Of a DNA stretch of 64,000 bases, positions 63,283 through 64,000 are shown in pieces. Origin of the DNA: DAOTYH01 sp034435015 (GTDB lineage Bacteria; Chloroflexota; Anaerolineae; Aggregatilineales; UBA3940). Each line of letters opens with the position of its first letter. Positions within the stretch are counted from its first letter, which is position 1. The notes below the pieces were generated by a model. That model was given only the letters and a program-made list of their open reading frames with translations. It did no database searches and was not told the origin of the DNA. Position numbers and translations under genes: made by a program. Where the stretch lies: contig DAOTYH010000062.1 in NCBI GenBank assembly GCA_034435015.1, forward strand, positions 1-64,000. The letters are read 5' to 3'.

Positions 63283-64000
63283 ATGAGCTTCCGGATGAAT
63301 GAGGCAGACAGAGGCAGCCTATCGGATACCACACAACCTGCGCCTGCTCCTAGGGTTTCGCTGAGGCAACGTCTGATACCGCCCCCGGATCGCTTGCTCT
63401 GGGTTGCGGCAATGGCGTTGCTTGTCGTGACGGCTGTATGGGCCTACTTCACACCGCCTGGCCTGCTGGGACGAGCCGATGCTATAGGTTATGCGGTCTG
63501 CCATCGTATAGCCGTGCGTTCGTTTGCCTTCCCTGATGGGCGTCAGCTTCCGATGTGCGCCCGTTGTTCTGGGACATTTCTGGGGGTACTGATCGGCCTG
63601 CTGGGGCCGGGCTTCATCCTCCGGCGGCGCCGTGCCGGCCTTTTCCCCCCGCCTGCCGTGATAGCAGTACTGATCGGCTTCAGCCTGTTCTGGGCCTTCG
63701 ATGGAGCTAATTCATTTGTTCATCTACTGCCGCCAGCTCTCCCGCGCTTGTACACTCCTACCAACTTTCTGCGCCTGCTGACAGGGATGCTTCATGGTAT
63801 TACGATGGGAAGCCTGCTCCTGCCGGTGTTGAATGCTGTGTTATGGGCCAATGTCACACCGGAGCGCACTATTGAGAATGCTGGTCACCTGCTGGTCCTG
63901 ATGGGGATAGGCGGGATCGTGATCGGGATGATATTGAGCGGTCTGGCGGTTTTCCTGTACCCGCTGGCCCTGTTGAGCGCAGTAGGGGTGCTTTCTATTC
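63283..64000 (+). CDS. DUF2085 membrane protein, truncated by the window end
   Basis: At least 239 residues with no stop before the edge. Cytoplasmic N-terminus, then several membrane helices. The DUF2085 signature is visible: AVCHRIAVRSF, then RQLPMCARCSGTFLG (C-x2-C with His). Function unknown. The start may be 63283 or 63295; neither has a clear ribosome site. It is divergent from the Lgt-like gene, 111 bp apart. Confidence 0.8.
   Translation, partial: MSFRMNEADRGSLSDTTQPAPAPRVSLRQRLIPPPDRLLWVAAMALLVVTAVWAYFTPPGLLGRADAIGYAVCHRIAVRSFAFPDGRQLPMCARCSGTFLGVLIGLLGPGFILRRRRAGLFPPPAVIAVLIGFSLFWAFDGANSFVHLLPPALPRLYTPTNFLRLLTGMLHGITMGSLLLPVLNAVLWANVTPERTIENAGHLLVLMGIGGIVIGMILSGLAVFLYPLALLSAVGVLSI

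Noticed and set aside
1..64000. CRISPR arrays, tRNA or rRNA genes, IS elements or prophage
   Set aside because: I looked through the intergenic stretches for regular repeats, tRNA arms and transposase-like frames and recognised none; a dedicated search could still find something.

Overview
The window is a contiguous bacterial chromosome segment of moderately high G+C. It carries no rRNA, tRNA, IS element, prophage or CRISPR array that I could recognise. Gene content and style suggest a Chloroflexota (Anaerolineae-like) bacterium: many LysM/M23/WD40 cell-envelope proteins with Pro/Thr-rich linkers, a Ser/Thr kinase with an external beta-propeller, a radA - SLC13 - archease - rtcB strand group, YvcK next to gap-pgk-tpi, and TPR - cdaA - ybbR - der. 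This taxonomic reading is inference from gene content; no marker gene was compared.

Left part (1-15.7 kb): an MFS sugar-type transporter and a nucleoside-hydrolase-like gene (+ strand) face a compact 11-gene minus-strand operon (15472 down to 2491). In transcription order it encodes a SorC-type regulator, UlaC-like PTS IIA, UlaB-like IIB, a cytoplasmic GH42 glycosidase, UlaA-like IIC, a DTE-type TIM-barrel epimerase, a DhaL-DhaK kinase with reversed domain order, a FucI-like isomerase, a degenerate class-II aldolase fused to a C_GCAxxG_C_C redox domain, a RuBisCO-like protein (RLP) with an altered metal motif (K-D-D-H), and a UroD/MtaA-type protein with an H-x-C-X80-C metal site. The set has import, hydrolysis, epimerisation/isomerisation, phosphorylation and RLP chemistry in one operon. 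I could not match it to a described pathway and it is the best candidate for an undescribed system here. General PTS enzyme I (ptsI) lies 19 kb away; no HPr was seen.

Middle (15.7-46 kb): an M23 protein with a TIM-barrel-like N-terminus; rtcB/archease; an SLC13/TrkA-C transporter; radA; glgP; a GT-C glycosyltransferase; a Ser/Thr kinase; LysM-gluzincin; kbl; ptsI; an ECF sigma/anti-sigma pair; yvcK-gap-pgk-tpiA-M50-like; gpmA; a C39-like peptidase; a WD40 lipoprotein; LysM-M23. Central glycolysis, glycogen breakdown and PTS energy coupling are therefore close together, next to envelope remodelling functions.

Right part (46-64 kb): tsaC and prmC with a HEWSH metallopeptidase-like protein; a GGR-type flavoprotein with a CbiR-like TIM barrel; GT2 and GT4 glycosyltransferases; a ROK sugar kinase; TPR - cdaA - ybbR - der (c-di-AMP synthesis and ribosome assembly); a split NAD synthetase (nadE plus a separate nitrilase-like gene); an Lgt-like protein; and a DUF2085 membrane protein running off the end. 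A recurrent promoter style is visible: extended -10 boxes of the form TGnTATACT or TGnTACAAT before several genes.
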